Below, one piece after another: positions 52,020 to 61,324 of a stretch of 64,000 nucleotides of DNA; position 1 is the first letter of the stretch; every line of letters begins with the position of its first letter. The notes under the pieces are model-generated. The model saw nothing but the letters and a program-made list of their open reading frames with translations, made no database searches and was not told the origin of the DNA. Source of the stretch: Metabacillus sediminilitoris (GTDB lineage: Bacteria > Bacillota > Bacilli > Bacillales > Bacillaceae); contig NZ_CP046266.1 in assembly GCF_009720625.1 (NCBI RefSeq), forward strand, positions 379,501-443,500, given 5' to 3'. A program made the translations under genes and the position numbers.

Positions 52020-53750
52020 ATGCTAAAGTTTCGCTCATTTCTTAAGCCCTATCGATTTCCGATGTCGATTGCATTACTATTGATGCTCATTGAATTGGCG
52101 GTAGAACTTATTCATCCACTTTTAATGGCTAAAATTATTGATGAAGGAATACTTAAAGAAGACCTTTCTGTTGTTATGCAATGGGGAGGGATTATGGTAG
52201 GAATTTCACTTTTAGCATTTGCTTCAGGGATGGTCAACTCATTTTATGCAGCCCATGTTAGTCAAAGTTTTGGTTTTGATATTAGAAAGCAGATTTTTAT
52301 TAAGGTGCAATCTTTCTCATTTGAAAATTTAAGTCGATTTCCTGCTGCATCATTAATTACTAGAATGACAAATGATATTACCCAATTGCAAAACACGTTA
52401 TTTATGGGACTTAGAATAATGTTAAGGTCGCCGCTTCTTATTATTGGCTCAATTATTATGTCATTTATCGTCAGCCCTGCATTAGCTGGTATTTTTGTGG
52501 TGGTGATACCACTAATTGTTCTTTTACTCATTTGGATCATGAAACGAGGAAGTCGTTATTTCAAAAGAGTTCAGTCTAAGCTAGACAAGGTGAATGACGT
52601 ATTGAGAGAAAATTTAATAGGTATGAGATTAGTTAAGGCATATGTTAGAAGAGATCATGAAGGGAAGCGATTCTCACATGCGACAAATTCTCTTAGAGAT
52701 TCAACAGTTAATGCTCTACGGATGATTGAAACTTCGATGCCAATTTTGTTATTTATCATGAATATTGCAATTTTATTTATCTTGTGGAACGGACATACAC
52801 ATGTGATAAATGGAAGTGTTCAGGTAGGGGAAGTAGTAGCCATTGTTAATTATGGTTTTCGGGTAACCTCTGCGTTATCAATGTTTTCTTTTATTGTTAT
52901 GTTTCTTTCTCGTTCACATGCATCAGCATCAAGAATCTCAGAAGTGCTAGATATAGAAAATGATAGGCAAAAATATGAGGATACATATACATTCACAGAA
53001 GGAAATGTGGTCTTTGACCAGGTTTCATTCACATACCCTGGAACGAACCAAGTTGTTCTTAACGACCTTTCATTTACTGTAAATGCTGGGGAAATGATTG
53101 CTGTAATGGGTGGTACAGGATCAGGTAAGTCTTCACTTTTCCAGCTGTTACCTCGTCTTTATGAAGTGAATTCAGGGAAAATTTCCATTGATAATATAGC
53201 AATTGATTCAATGAACTTGAAGAATTTACGTGATCAAATTGGATTTGTTCCCCAAGAAGCGGTGCTCTTTAGCGGTACTGTAAAGGAAAATATAGCGTGG
53301 GGTAACGAGCATGCAACCTTTGAAGAAATAATCGAAGCAGCTAAAGCAGCACAAATTCATGAAACAATTGAAGCACTACCTAATAAATATGAGACGATAA
53401 TAGGTCAAAAGGGTGTCAATCTCTCAGGGGGGCAAAAGCAGCGTCTATCTGTAGCACGAGCTTTAGTACGTAAGCCGAAGCTGCTTTTATTAGATGATAG
53501 TACGAGTGCATTAGATGTCAAAACAGAATCAAAGCTATTAGCAGCATTACGCTGTTATTCTTGTACGACACTTTTAATCACACAAAAAATCAGTACTGCA
53601 CAAGGGGCACATAAAATTTTACTGCTTGAGGATGGAATACTAATAGGAGAGGGTAGCCATGATCAGTTACGTAAGACATCTCCTCTTTACGAAAAAATCT
53701 ATCACTCTCAAAAAATGGAGGAGTTAATTGATGTTCAAGCAACTAACTAG
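52020..53750 (+). CDS. Heterodimeric ABC exporter, degenerate half
   Basis: A 576-residue half-transporter: six TM segments (about 1-320) and one NBD with Walker A GGTGSGKSSLFQLL, signature NLSGGQKQRLSVARAL and Walker B LLLLDDSTSALD. Two catalytic positions are altered: the Glu after Walker B is Asp (DDSTS), and the H-loop His is Gln (LLITQKIS). This marks the degenerate site of LmrCD/BmrCD/YfiBC-type exporters. ATG 52020 with GGAGG; overlaps its partner by 20 bases. Confidence 0.92.
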   Translation: MLKFRSFLKPYRFPMSIALLLMLIELAVELIHPLLMAKIIDEGILKEDLSVVMQWGGIMVGISLLAFASGMVNSFYAAHVSQSFGFDIRKQIFIKVQSFSFENLSRFPAASLITRMTNDITQLQNTLFMGLRIMLRSPLLIIGSIIMSFIVSPALAGIFVVVIPLIVLLLIWIMKRGSRYFKRVQSKLDKVNDVLRENLIGMRLVKAYVRRDHEGKRFSHATNSLRDSTVNALRMIETSMPILLFIMNIAILFILWNGHTHVINGSVQVGEVVAIVNYGFRVTSALSMFSFIVMFLSRSHASASRISEVLDIENDRQKYEDTYTFTEGNVVFDQVSFTYPGTNQVVLNDLSFTVNAGEMIAVMGGTGSGKSSLFQLLPRLYEVNSGKISIDNIAIDSMNLKNLRDQIGFVPQEAVLFSGTVKENIAWGNEHATFEEIIEAAKAAQIHETIEALPNKYETIIGQKGVNLSGGQKQRLSVARALVRKPKLLLLDDSTSALDVKTESKLLAALRCYSCTTLLITQKISTAQGAHKILLLEDGILIGEGSHDQLRKTSPLYEKIYHSQKMEELIDVQATN

Positions 53751-55536
53751 TCCGTTTAAATATGAAAAAATTCCCTTGCAAAATAAAGATAAAAAGTGGC
53801 AAAAACAGAAAATGAATGTTCAGACCTTATATCGATTGTGGCAGTATTTATCAGTAAAAAAAGTTCTGTTGTCAATTGTGTTGTTAATGGTTTTGGCAAG
53901 CTCTGGACTCGGTTTATTAGGTCCATATTTAATTGGAATAACGATCGATGAATATATTGTAACAAGAGAAGAAGAAGGCTTATTTCCCTTAATAATTGTC
54001 CTAATTATCATCTATAGTTGTTATTCAATCTCATTGTTTTTACAAAATTACTTGATGATTGGTGTTTCACAATTTACGGTCAATCAAATGAGAAAAGACT
54101 TATTTCACCATTTACATAAGCTTTCAATTTCTTTTTTTGATAAAAGACAGCATGGCGAATTAATGAGTCGAGTGACAAATGACATTGAAAATGTAAGCTC
54201 CACATTAAATAGTTCTGTTATTCAAATTTTTTCAAGTGTCTTAACATTAGTTGGTACAGTATCGATCATGATATGGCTTAGTCCGCTTTTAACTGTCATT
54301 ACAATGGTGATTATTCCATTAATGGTATTCGGGATGAAATGGATAACAAATAGAACTGGTACATTATTTAAAAAACAGCAGCAGCATTTAGGAGAACTAA
54401 ATGGTTATATTGAAGAAGTCATTTCTGGACAAAAAATGATCAAAGCATATTCTCAAGAGGAAAAGGTAATTGCAGCTTTTATTGAAAAGGGCCAGAACCT
54501 AAAAGGTTCGGGTTTTTGGGCACAAACGATTTCGGGCTTTATTCCAAAGGTGATGAATGTCTTAAATAATCTAAGCTTTGCGCTTATTGCTGGAATTGGC
54601 GGTATTTTAGCACTGAATCAAATGGTGACCATTGGAGTTATCGTGATCTTTGCGGAATATGCTAGACAATTTACACGTCCATTAAATGATCTCGCCAACC
54701 AATTTAATACCTTACTATCAGCAATTGCAGGTGCAGAAAGAGTGTTTGATATTCTTGATGAAGAGGAAGAAAAAGATGAGTACACAGCTGGTTCTAGTGG
54801 AGAGGTGATTAGCGGAGAAGTTGTTTTTTCAGATGTATCCTTTTCATATGATGACGAAAAGGAGAGACATACAGTTGAACATATTAGCTTCACGTCAGCT
54901 CCTGGTGAAACGATTGCTATCGTAGGACCAACTGGGGCGGGGAAAACAACAATTATTAATCTTATTTCCCGATTTTATGATCCAGATCAAGGAGTCATTA
55001 GTGTTGATGGGATGAATATGGTTCAAATGAGTCGTGATCATCTTCGCAGGCAAATGGCCTTTGTTTTACAAGATACGTTTCTTTTTCAAGGGTCGATTTT
55101 AGAAAATATTAGATATGGACGATTAGATGCAACAGATGAGGAAGTTGTAGAAGCGGCAAAATTAGCAAATGCAGATTCATTTATTCAAAAGCTGCCAAAT
55201 CGCTATCAATCTATCCTTACACAAGAAGGTAACGGTATTAGCCATGGCCAGAAACAGCTATTAGCCATTGCAAGAGCTATGCTTGCAAGCCCTAAAATTC
55301 TCATTCTAGATGAAGCGACAAGCAGTATCGATACGATTACTGAAATTCGAATTCAAGAAGCTTTAACAAGGTTAATGAAGGGAAGAACGACCTTTGTTAT
55401 CGCACATCGACTAAATACGATTCGAAAGGCTGATCAAATATTAGTTTTAAAAGACGGTCGACTTATTGAAAACGGGACACATGATGATTTACTAAAGGAA
55501 AAGGGCTTTTATTATGAGCTTCAGAATAAAATGTAG
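53731..55536 (+). CDS. Heterodimeric ABC exporter, canonical half
   Basis: A 601-residue half-transporter with six TM segments (about 45-320) and an NBD: Walker A GPTGAGKTTIINLI, Walker B ILILDEATSSID with catalytic Glu, H-loop FVIAHRLNTI. The signature reads GISHGQKQLL, with His replacing Gly at the second position, the usual asymmetry of the partner subunit. The ATG at 53731 has GGAGG nine bases upstream, inside the first gene. Likely a multidrug or peptide/lipid exporter; a terminator follows. Confidence 0.92.
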   Translation: MFKQLTSPFKYEKIPLQNKDKKWQKQKMNVQTLYRLWQYLSVKKVLLSIVLLMVLASSGLGLLGPYLIGITIDEYIVTREEEGLFPLIIVLIIIYSCYSISLFLQNYLMIGVSQFTVNQMRKDLFHHLHKLSISFFDKRQHGELMSRVTNDIENVSSTLNSSVIQIFSSVLTLVGTVSIMIWLSPLLTVITMVIIPLMVFGMKWITNRTGTLFKKQQQHLGELNGYIEEVISGQKMIKAYSQEEKVIAAFIEKGQNLKGSGFWAQTISGFIPKVMNVLNNLSFALIAGIGGILALNQMVTIGVIVIFAEYARQFTRPLNDLANQFNTLLSAIAGAERVFDILDEEEEKDEYTAGSSGEVISGEVVFSDVSFSYDDEKERHTVEHISFTSAPGETIAIVGPTGAGKTTIINLISRFYDPDQGVISVDGMNMVQMSRDHLRRQMAFVLQDTFLFQGSILENIRYGRLDATDEEVVEAAKLANADSFIQKLPNRYQSILTQEGNGISHGQKQLLAIARAMLASPKILILDEATSSIDTITEIRIQEALTRLMKGRTTFVIAHRLNTIRKADQILVLKDGRLIENGTHDDLLKEKGFYYELQNKM

Positions 55537-55597
55537 TTCAAGTACTTTTCATGTTTTGGCGTACCTATTGTTCTCAATATTTCTTTGAAGGATATTA

Positions 55598-55629
55598 AAA
55601 AAGCACCAGCTTCATGCTGGTGCTTTTTA
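55598..55629 (+). terminator. Terminator of the ABC exporter operon
   Basis: AAAGCACCAGC-TTCAT-GCTGGTGCTTTTT. Confidence 0.88.
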
Positions 55630-55669
55630 CTCTTTATTAATCAAGCTTTGCTTTATCCCTTCATGACGG

Positions 55670-55762
55670 GCAGTAAAACCCCAATTTTAAAATCAGGGGA
55701 GAGAGCAAAGAAGAAAGGTGGCGCTAAACTGCCCGTAAAGATCTAATAAATCTCGCTTTATG
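55670..55762 (+). repeat. Second degenerate relic of the 25.2-kb element
   Basis: GTAAAACCCC (55673-55682), then GGGGAGAGAGCAAAG, then CCCGTAAAG (55732-55740) and AATCTCGCTTTAT at the end, in the same order as at 25165-25320. CGGGC before and GCCCG after can pair. Its last bases overlap the stop codon of the AGCS gene. Confidence 0.35.
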
Positions 55763-57230
55763 AAACTCTCTCATTCTCTTTATTATCAGTGTGTTCATAA
55801 CCATTAGCCCAGAAATCTGCATTTTTAATACCTAATTTGGTTGAATTAAAAGTGGGATCAAGGCCTTGCTTCTTTTGCTGATCATAATCTTTTAAAGCGA
55901 TAAACGCTGGTTTAGATAATAATAGTATGGCAATTAAATTCAACCAAACCATAATTCCAAGTCCAATATCCCCAAGTGTCCATGCTAATGTCGCTTCTTT
56001 TATTGCTCCATAGAAAGTGGCAACTAAGAGAATAACTTTTAATAGATTTAAAGCAATTTTACTGTTTCTACCCTTTATCAGATAAGCGAGATTTGTTTCT
56101 GCGATATAGTAGTAAGCCATAATTGTTGTGAATGCAAAGAAGAAAAGTGCGATAGCAACAAATCCTGAACCAAATCCAGGGAAGACTGTATCAACTGCTG
56201 CTTGCGTATATCCGGGACCTTCTTCCACTCCGGTAATATTTTGGACTAAATAGTCTCCTGTACTTTCATCAATTGTATTGTACGTTCCTGAAAATAAAAT
56301 CATGAAAGCAGTTGCTGTACAAACTAAGAACACATCTAGATAAATAGAAAATGCTTGTACTAACCCTTGTTTAGCAGGATGAGACACTTCTGCTGCAGCA
56401 GCAGGGTGAGCTCCTGTTCCTTGTCCAGCTTCACTTGCATAAAGGCCACGTTTTACACCCCAAGCAATCGCCGAACCAATTATTCCACCGAATAATGAAT
56501 CTGCCCCAAAAGCGCTGGTAAAAATAAGTGAAAAAACTTCTGGAATATCATTGAAATTAATAGCTACGATATAAAGAGCTACAAGTAAATAACTTAAAGC
56601 CATGAAAGGGACGACAAATTGTGCAACATTTACAATACGCTTAATACCACCAAAAATAATAAGAGCTAAAATTGCAACAAGTACGATACCGGTTATGGTA
56701 GTGTCGATATTAAATGCATTATCAATGGATACTGCAATTGAATTGGATTGTACGCCAGGCATTAAAACTGCCATAGCAATTAGTGTGGCAATTGAAAAAA
56801 TAACAGCATACCACTTCCAGCCAAGTCCTTTTTCGATATAAAAGGCAGGACCACCTCGATATTCTCCATCTTGCTTTTCCTTATAAATTTGGGCAAGTGT
56901 AGACTCAACAAAAGCTGAAGCGGCACCGACAAATGCGATCACCCACATCCAAAATACAGCGCCAGGTCCTCCGAATGCAATAGCTGTTGCCGTTCCAGAG
57001 ATATTACCTACTCCAATACGACCGGATAAAGCTAAAGATAATGCTTGAAAGGAAGAAACACCTTCATCTGAGCTTTTTCCTTTAAATAATAAACGGACCA
57101 TTTCTTTTATATGACGAATCTGTAAGAAATTAGTACGTAAAGTAAAGAATAATCCAACTAAAACACAAAAGATGATCATTGGTGTGCTCCATAAAAAATT
57201 GCTAAGATTCGTAACGATTTGTTCGAACAA
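55758..57230 (-). CDS. Glycine-riboswitch-controlled alanine/glycine:cation symporter
   Basis: A 490-residue AGCS-family protein, about 11 TM segments, with SLALSGRIGVGNISGTATA, GGPGAVFWMWVIAFVGAASA, YRGGPAFYIEKGL and GLYASEAGQGTGAHPAAAAE. Na+ or H+ symport of glycine/alanine at the membrane. The start is TTG at 57230 with AGGGGGG. The gene lies about 430 bases after a glycine riboswitch terminator; such control is known for AGCS transporters, and supports glycine as the substrate. Paralogue of the gene at 12938. Confidence 0.92.
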   Translation of the reverse strand: MFEQIVTNLSNFLWSTPMIIFCVLVGLFFTLRTNFLQIRHIKEMVRLLFKGKSSDEGVSSFQALSLALSGRIGVGNISGTATAIAFGGPGAVFWMWVIAFVGAASAFVESTLAQIYKEKQDGEYRGGPAFYIEKGLGWKWYAVIFSIATLIAMAVLMPGVQSNSIAVSIDNAFNIDTTITGIVLVAILALIIFGGIKRIVNVAQFVVPFMALSYLLVALYIVAINFNDIPEVFSLIFTSAFGADSLFGGIIGSAIAWGVKRGLYASEAGQGTGAHPAAAAEVSHPAKQGLVQAFSIYLDVFLVCTATAFMILFSGTYNTIDESTGDYLVQNITGVEEGPGYTQAAVDTVFPGFGSGFVAIALFFFAFTTIMAYYYIAETNLAYLIKGRNSKIALNLLKVILLVATFYGAIKEATLAWTLGDIGLGIMVWLNLIAILLLSKPAFIALKDYDQQKKQGLDPTFNSTKLGIKNADFWANGYEHTDNKENERVS

Positions 57231-57660
57231 GAAAATCCCCCCTAAATTAAATATTCGTAAATTTCTAACGTTTTCATATAGATTGGTCTATAAACCAAAT
57301 TAGAAATTGTAACATGATTGTTTTTCATTTTAAGAAAAATATAAGAATGACAAATAATGAGCTTGATACAAAAATTCATACTGAAAAATATATTACATTT
57401 CCTGTTTAAAGAATCGCAAAATCAATCGCATTCCCCCCTAGATAAATTTTAAGATTTTTAATGAATGTCACACTAATATTAATAAAGACTTTGTATAGCG
57501 ATATACTAAAGTCCTAAAAACTCTTTCTAGGAATAGACTTAATTTTGAAATATTTACAAGAAGTCCATTGTGAGTAGTTTACATATAACTTGATGTATTC
57601 GGCTATAATATAAATTCAGATGTTTTGAAAATGTGATAGGGTTGTTTAGGTGTAAAACGT
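57231..57660 (-). promoter_or_regulatory. Long leader between riboswitch terminator and AGCS start
   Basis: About 430 bases, AT-rich, with no credible gene. An additional promoter could lie here. No further structured RNA was recognised. Confidence 0.3.
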
Positions 57661-57695
57661 AAAAAGGAAACAGAAAGGGGTACCCTTCTCTGTCC
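57661..57695 (-). terminator. Expression-platform terminator of the glycine riboswitch
   Basis: On the minus strand GGACAGAGAAGGG-TAC-CCCTTTCTGTTTCC followed by TTTTT. In gcvT-type riboswitches glycine binding disrupts such a stem and turns the gene on. Confidence 0.85.
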
Positions 57696-57749
57696 TTGTA
57701 CCTAAAATTTAAACTCTATTATTACTAATAGAAGCTTAATTTAATACAC

Positions 57750-57862
57750 ATTCTCCAGAGCTACGTCCAGTTGTGTTCCATCTACCTGAGAGATTCGTTT
57801 CCAAGGGTCTTTTTTTGGAACTTGCTCCTTCGGTGGCGTAAAAACATTTTGCACTCTCTCAC
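57750..57862 (-). promoter_or_regulatory. Glycine riboswitch (single gcvT-type aptamer)
   Basis: On the minus strand: GTGAGAGAGTGC, CGCCACCGAAGGAGCAAG, GAATCTCTCAGGTAGATGG and GGACGTAGCTCTGGAGAA. The conserved blocks of a glycine aptamer (GAGAG, CACCGAAGGAGCAA, CTCTCAGG, GGAC) are all present. Only one aptamer is seen. It regulates the AGCS gene downstream. Confidence 0.93.
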
Positions 57863-58061
57863 AACTATCATCCGTTTATATTATTTTTAAATAAAATTTT
57901 CATCTTAGAAAAAAATTATTACATATATTAGTAAATTTATCAATATATCGTGTGAGAAAATATGACATGATACTTTCGACCATAGAATAAAAGACTAACT
58001 ATTATGGCAGATTTTTAGTAAGATGAGTATATAAACATATACAAATAATGGGAGCGAGAAG

Positions 58062-59057
58062 ATGAAAGCATTAGTTCATGCAGAAATAGCGGGTATTAAT
58101 GGATTAGCTTATCAAGAAATGGAAGAGAGAATTCCAAAAGCAGAGGAAGTAAGAGTCTTGCTTAAAACAGCAGGCTTAAATCATCGTGATTTGTTTACAA
58201 TAGACCAAAATCATAAACCATCAGATCCACCGATAATCATTGGTTCTGATGGTGCCGGAATTATTGATGCGGTTGGTGATGGAGTAGAAAATGTTAAAGT
58301 TGGAGATGAAGTGATCATTAATCCAAGCCTTGGATGGAGAGAAAAAAGTGATGCGCCGCCACAAGGATTTGGGATCATTGGTCTCCCTACACATGGTACT
58401 TTTGCAGAAAAAATTATTGTTCCAGCCGAAAATGTAGTACATAAACCAGAGTATTTGTCATGGGAAGAAGCAGGTGTTTTATCATTAGCAGCATTAACAG
58501 CTTATCGCGCCTTGTTTACTAGAGGTAAAATAAGTCCTGAGATGAAAGTGCTCATTCCTGGTATCGGTAGCGGAGTTGCGACGTTTTTACTGCAATTTGC
58601 AAAAGCTGTCGGTGCTACAGTATATGTAACTTCAAGGTCAAAGATTAAATGCGAGAAGGCCCTTGAACTTGGTGCTGATCTAGCAATAAATAGTGAAGAG
58701 GATTGGGATAAAGCATTGAATGGAGAAAAAGTGGATCTTGTCATTGAATGTGTAGGTGCAGCAACATTTAATAAGTCATTAAAACAACTGCGTTCCGGAG
58801 GCACGATCGTTACATTTGGAGCATCAGCAGGAGACGTCGTTCAACTAAACATTCGTGAGTTTTTCTATGGCCAATATAATCTTTTCGGTTCGACAATGGG
58901 AAGTGGGGAAGAATATAGTGAAATGCTCCAATTTATTGAGAAACATCAAATCAAACCTATTGTTGACCAAATGTATCCACTTGAACAATATGAGCAAGCA
59001 TTCAGTCGCTTGGAAAAAGCACAACAATTAGGGAAAATTGGATTTACTATTAGATGA
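58062..59057 (+). CDS. Zinc-type alcohol dehydrogenase-like protein (MDR), YogA-like
   Basis: A 331-residue medium-chain dehydrogenase/reductase. The N-terminal GroES-like domain (KTAGLNHRDLFTIDQNHKPS, GSDGAGIIDAVGDGVENVKVGD) and a Rossmann domain (VLIPGIGSGVATFLLQFAKA) are clear. It lacks the structural-zinc Cys cluster, as in the quinone-oxidoreductase and YogA branches. NADPH-dependent reduction of an enone or quinone is likely. SD GGGAGCGAG before the ATG. Confidence 0.86.
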   Translation: MKALVHAEIAGINGLAYQEMEERIPKAEEVRVLLKTAGLNHRDLFTIDQNHKPSDPPIIIGSDGAGIIDAVGDGVENVKVGDEVIINPSLGWREKSDAPPQGFGIIGLPTHGTFAEKIIVPAENVVHKPEYLSWEEAGVLSLAALTAYRALFTRGKISPEMKVLIPGIGSGVATFLLQFAKAVGATVYVTSRSKIKCEKALELGADLAINSEEDWDKALNGEKVDLVIECVGAATFNKSLKQLRSGGTIVTFGASAGDVVQLNIREFFYGQYNLFGSTMGSGEEYSEMLQFIEKHQIKPIVDQMYPLEQYEQAFSRLEKAQQLGKIGFTIR

Positions 59058-59068
59058 AGAGATTATTG

Positions 59069-59097
59069 GAATGTTTCAAATCTTTTTGCACATAGTA
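59069..59097 (+). promoter_or_regulatory. Sigma-G promoter of the SASP-like gene
   Basis: GAATG (59069-59073), 17 bases, CATAGTA (59091-59097): both fit the sigma-G consensus (GHATR, CATnHTA), 30 bases before the start codon. Confidence 0.75.
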
Positions 59098-59127
59098 AAG
59101 GAGTACCAATTATAAGGAGGGCTCACT

Positions 59128-59283
59128 ATGTCAAAACAAGGGAAACAGAATAAACAACAGTCAGGTCAGCAAATAGCGAAACAGCAAGGTGAAAATGATA
59201 TTGAATTTGGCAGCGATTTTCAAGTAGGAAATAGCAAGCATCAAAGCCAAAAGAAAAGTGGTAAACAAGTTAATAAGAAATAG
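59128..59283 (+). CDS. Gamma-type SASP-like small spore protein
   Basis: A 51-residue, Gln/Lys/Asn/Ser-rich protein beginning MSKQGKQNKQQSGQQIAKQQ and containing IEFGSDFQVG, similar in style to the EFGTEFASE elements of gamma-type small acid-soluble proteins. AAGGAGGG before the ATG and a sigma-G promoter upstream support forespore expression. Gamma-SASPs are amino-acid stores degraded at germination by GPR; the exact cleavage motif is not obvious here. Confidence 0.75.
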   Translation: MSKQGKQNKQQSGQQIAKQQGENDIEFGSDFQVGNSKHQSQKKSGKQVNKK

Positions 59284-59296
59284 GAAAAGAAAACAA

Positions 59297-59325
59297 AGGG
59301 CTGAACAACTAAACGGTTCAGCCCT
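59297..59325. terminator. Bidirectional terminator between SASP-like gene and ytr operon
   Basis: AGGGCTGAAC / GTTCAGCCCT, with T-rich sequence on the minus strand. Confidence 0.78.
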
Positions 59326-59332
59326 CTTATCA

Positions 59333-61324
59333 TTATTTAAATAAGTTTCTTATTTCATCAGGAACTTGTTCATCTGAGAATGAACCATACCATTCATTAC
59401 CATCCTTCAAACGGAATTTAATGAGATAGGTTTGTTCTTCAGGATACTCGGTGAACCGTTCAAGTGCTTTTGTTAAAACATCTTTGTCTGTAATCGTAAA
59501 ATACTGTTCTCCTGATTTGAATATTTCAACAAGGCTATAAACTTCTTCGTTTCGATTTTTTTTACTCGTTATTTTCGTTACCTCTGCATTAACTAGATCA
59601 TCACTATTTACGCGTGCATCATCTAAATACCCATGCTCTTCAAGCCACTTTGAGATCTCATGATAAGATTTCTTCCAATCTACAGAAATTCCCTCGAATG
59701 ATTGTTGGTTCTTATCCGCTTTTTGATAGCTGAATTCAATATATCCCCAAGGACTTGTCTGGTCCGTTAAATCATCTAGTGTTTGCTTAAGAAGTTGGTT
59801 TTCTATTACGTTTCTTAATTGTTTGATTTCCTCTGGATCTGTTATTAACACTTGTTTTGTAACAGGGCCATTTGGAATAAATTTAATCGAAAGAATATCT
59901 TCACGTAATAGTGTGTATTGCGGAAGATTCTTTTTGTAAGACTCTGCTTCCATAACAGATTTTAGCTTATCCTTCATTAAGTCAACAGGGAGACTATACT
60001 CTCTTGTAAATGATTTTCCACTATTTAGACGATAGGAGATCACAACTTTTTCTTGATATTTCTCATTATATGTCAGTGATTCGATATGCTGTTGTTGATC
60101 AATAATGGCTTCATGTAAGTTTCTTACATCTTGAATATAAAGCTTTGAATCTGAGAAAATATCTTCATCTTTACTTAATAATTCCTGCATTTCATATTTC
60201 TTACCATAATATACCTCGCTAATTTGGTCCATACGAGGAAGTTTATTTTCGAACTGAATAATATCTGTCTTAATGCTAATAAGTATAAAAGCAAATAGTA
60301 TACTATAGCAAATAAAACCAGTAAATATACGGTAATGAAAGATTCTCCATGTTTTCTGAAGGATCATTTCAGCTGCAACATAACCAATGATTGCCCCGCT
60401 TATATAACCAAAAATAATCCAATTCCAATTTAGGGTGCTAGTAGCCGAGAAATAAGTCCCGCCAACAATCATACTGCAAAAGGTAACACCATATTTAAAA
60501 ACAGGTTTTAAAAAGTGAAATGCAATGACATCTGTTGCACTTTCAAGTTTTCTTGCCTTATAAAGTCCCATTCCAACAAAAAATAAACAAACGGTAATAA
60601 TCATATAAATGACTAGTTCAAGACTAGAAAAAGGATTTGTTGTTGTCCAAGTATCGATAAATCGTAAAAAAGGAGATAAGTAAACAAGATTTTCTTCGAT
60701 TGCAATTGGTGAGAATCCAAACAGCAAAAATGATAAGTTGTAGCTTACCATTGTAGCCATTCCAATCGGTAAAAAGAGAAAAATATAAGTTAGTATAGCC
60801 TGTGCACTAGACATACCTGTCAACATTCCAACAGCGACTGTAAATAAATACATCATGATTGTTAGTAGGATAATAAGACCCGTCCATGATAATATTTCTG
60901 TCAAGCTTAAAATGGATTGAAATTCTGGAATTGATCTTGTCACGAAAAATGTGACAATTGACGTTAGGAAAATCGGAATTAACAATAATAGCAATCCACT
61001 AATAATATGACTGATATATAATGTGATTCTTCGTATTGGTAAGCTGTGAATCATATCAACAGATGCCTCATTCTGTAGATAACGGAATAAGAGCAAACCA
61101 GTTGCAACTGGTATTGAAAAGAGGATAAGTACCTGTAACTCAGTGTTAATATATAAGTAATTCTTATAGTCAGAAAAGATAATATAGTCTCTAGAAGCCA
61201 TTTGCATAAGCTCCAAAGGTACCGCGAATAAAAGGAAAAGAAAATAAATAATCCCAATCCAGCCATGCTGTCTAATATCCTGTTTAATCAAGCCGCTTTT
61301 AAAGAAGGATTTTTTCGATTTCAT
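59333..61324 (-). CDS. ABC transporter permease of the ytr-type operon (large, single)
   Basis: A 663-residue protein: an N-terminal membrane half with about 9-10 TM segments (RQHGWIGIIYFLFLLFAVPL; EASVDMIHSLPIRRITLY, the YtrC/D-like motif) and a C-terminal hydrophilic half (about 350-663). In B. subtilis the equivalent function is divided between smaller YtrC and YtrD. The ATG at 61324 has GGAGG eight bases before and overlaps the ATPase gene by 26 bases. Confidence 0.82.
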   Translation of the reverse strand: MKSKKSFFKSGLIKQDIRQHGWIGIIYFLFLLFAVPLELMQMASRDYIIFSDYKNYLYINTELQVLILFSIPVATGLLLFRYLQNEASVDMIHSLPIRRITLYISHIISGLLLLLIPIFLTSIVTFFVTRSIPEFQSILSLTEILSWTGLIILLTIMMYLFTVAVGMLTGMSSAQAILTYIFLFLPIGMATMVSYNLSFLLFGFSPIAIEENLVYLSPFLRFIDTWTTTNPFSSLELVIYMIITVCLFFVGMGLYKARKLESATDVIAFHFLKPVFKYGVTFCSMIVGGTYFSATSTLNWNWIIFGYISGAIIGYVAAEMILQKTWRIFHYRIFTGFICYSILFAFILISIKTDIIQFENKLPRMDQISEVYYGKKYEMQELLSKDEDIFSDSKLYIQDVRNLHEAIIDQQQHIESLTYNEKYQEKVVISYRLNSGKSFTREYSLPVDLMKDKLKSVMEAESYKKNLPQYTLLREDILSIKFIPNGPVTKQVLITDPEEIKQLRNVIENQLLKQTLDDLTDQTSPWGYIEFSYQKADKNQQSFEGISVDWKKSYHEISKWLEEHGYLDDARVNSDDLVNAEVTKITSKKNRNEEVYSLVEIFKSGEQYFTITDKDVLTKALERFTEYPEEQTYLIKFRLKDGNEWYGSFSDEQVPDEIRNLFK

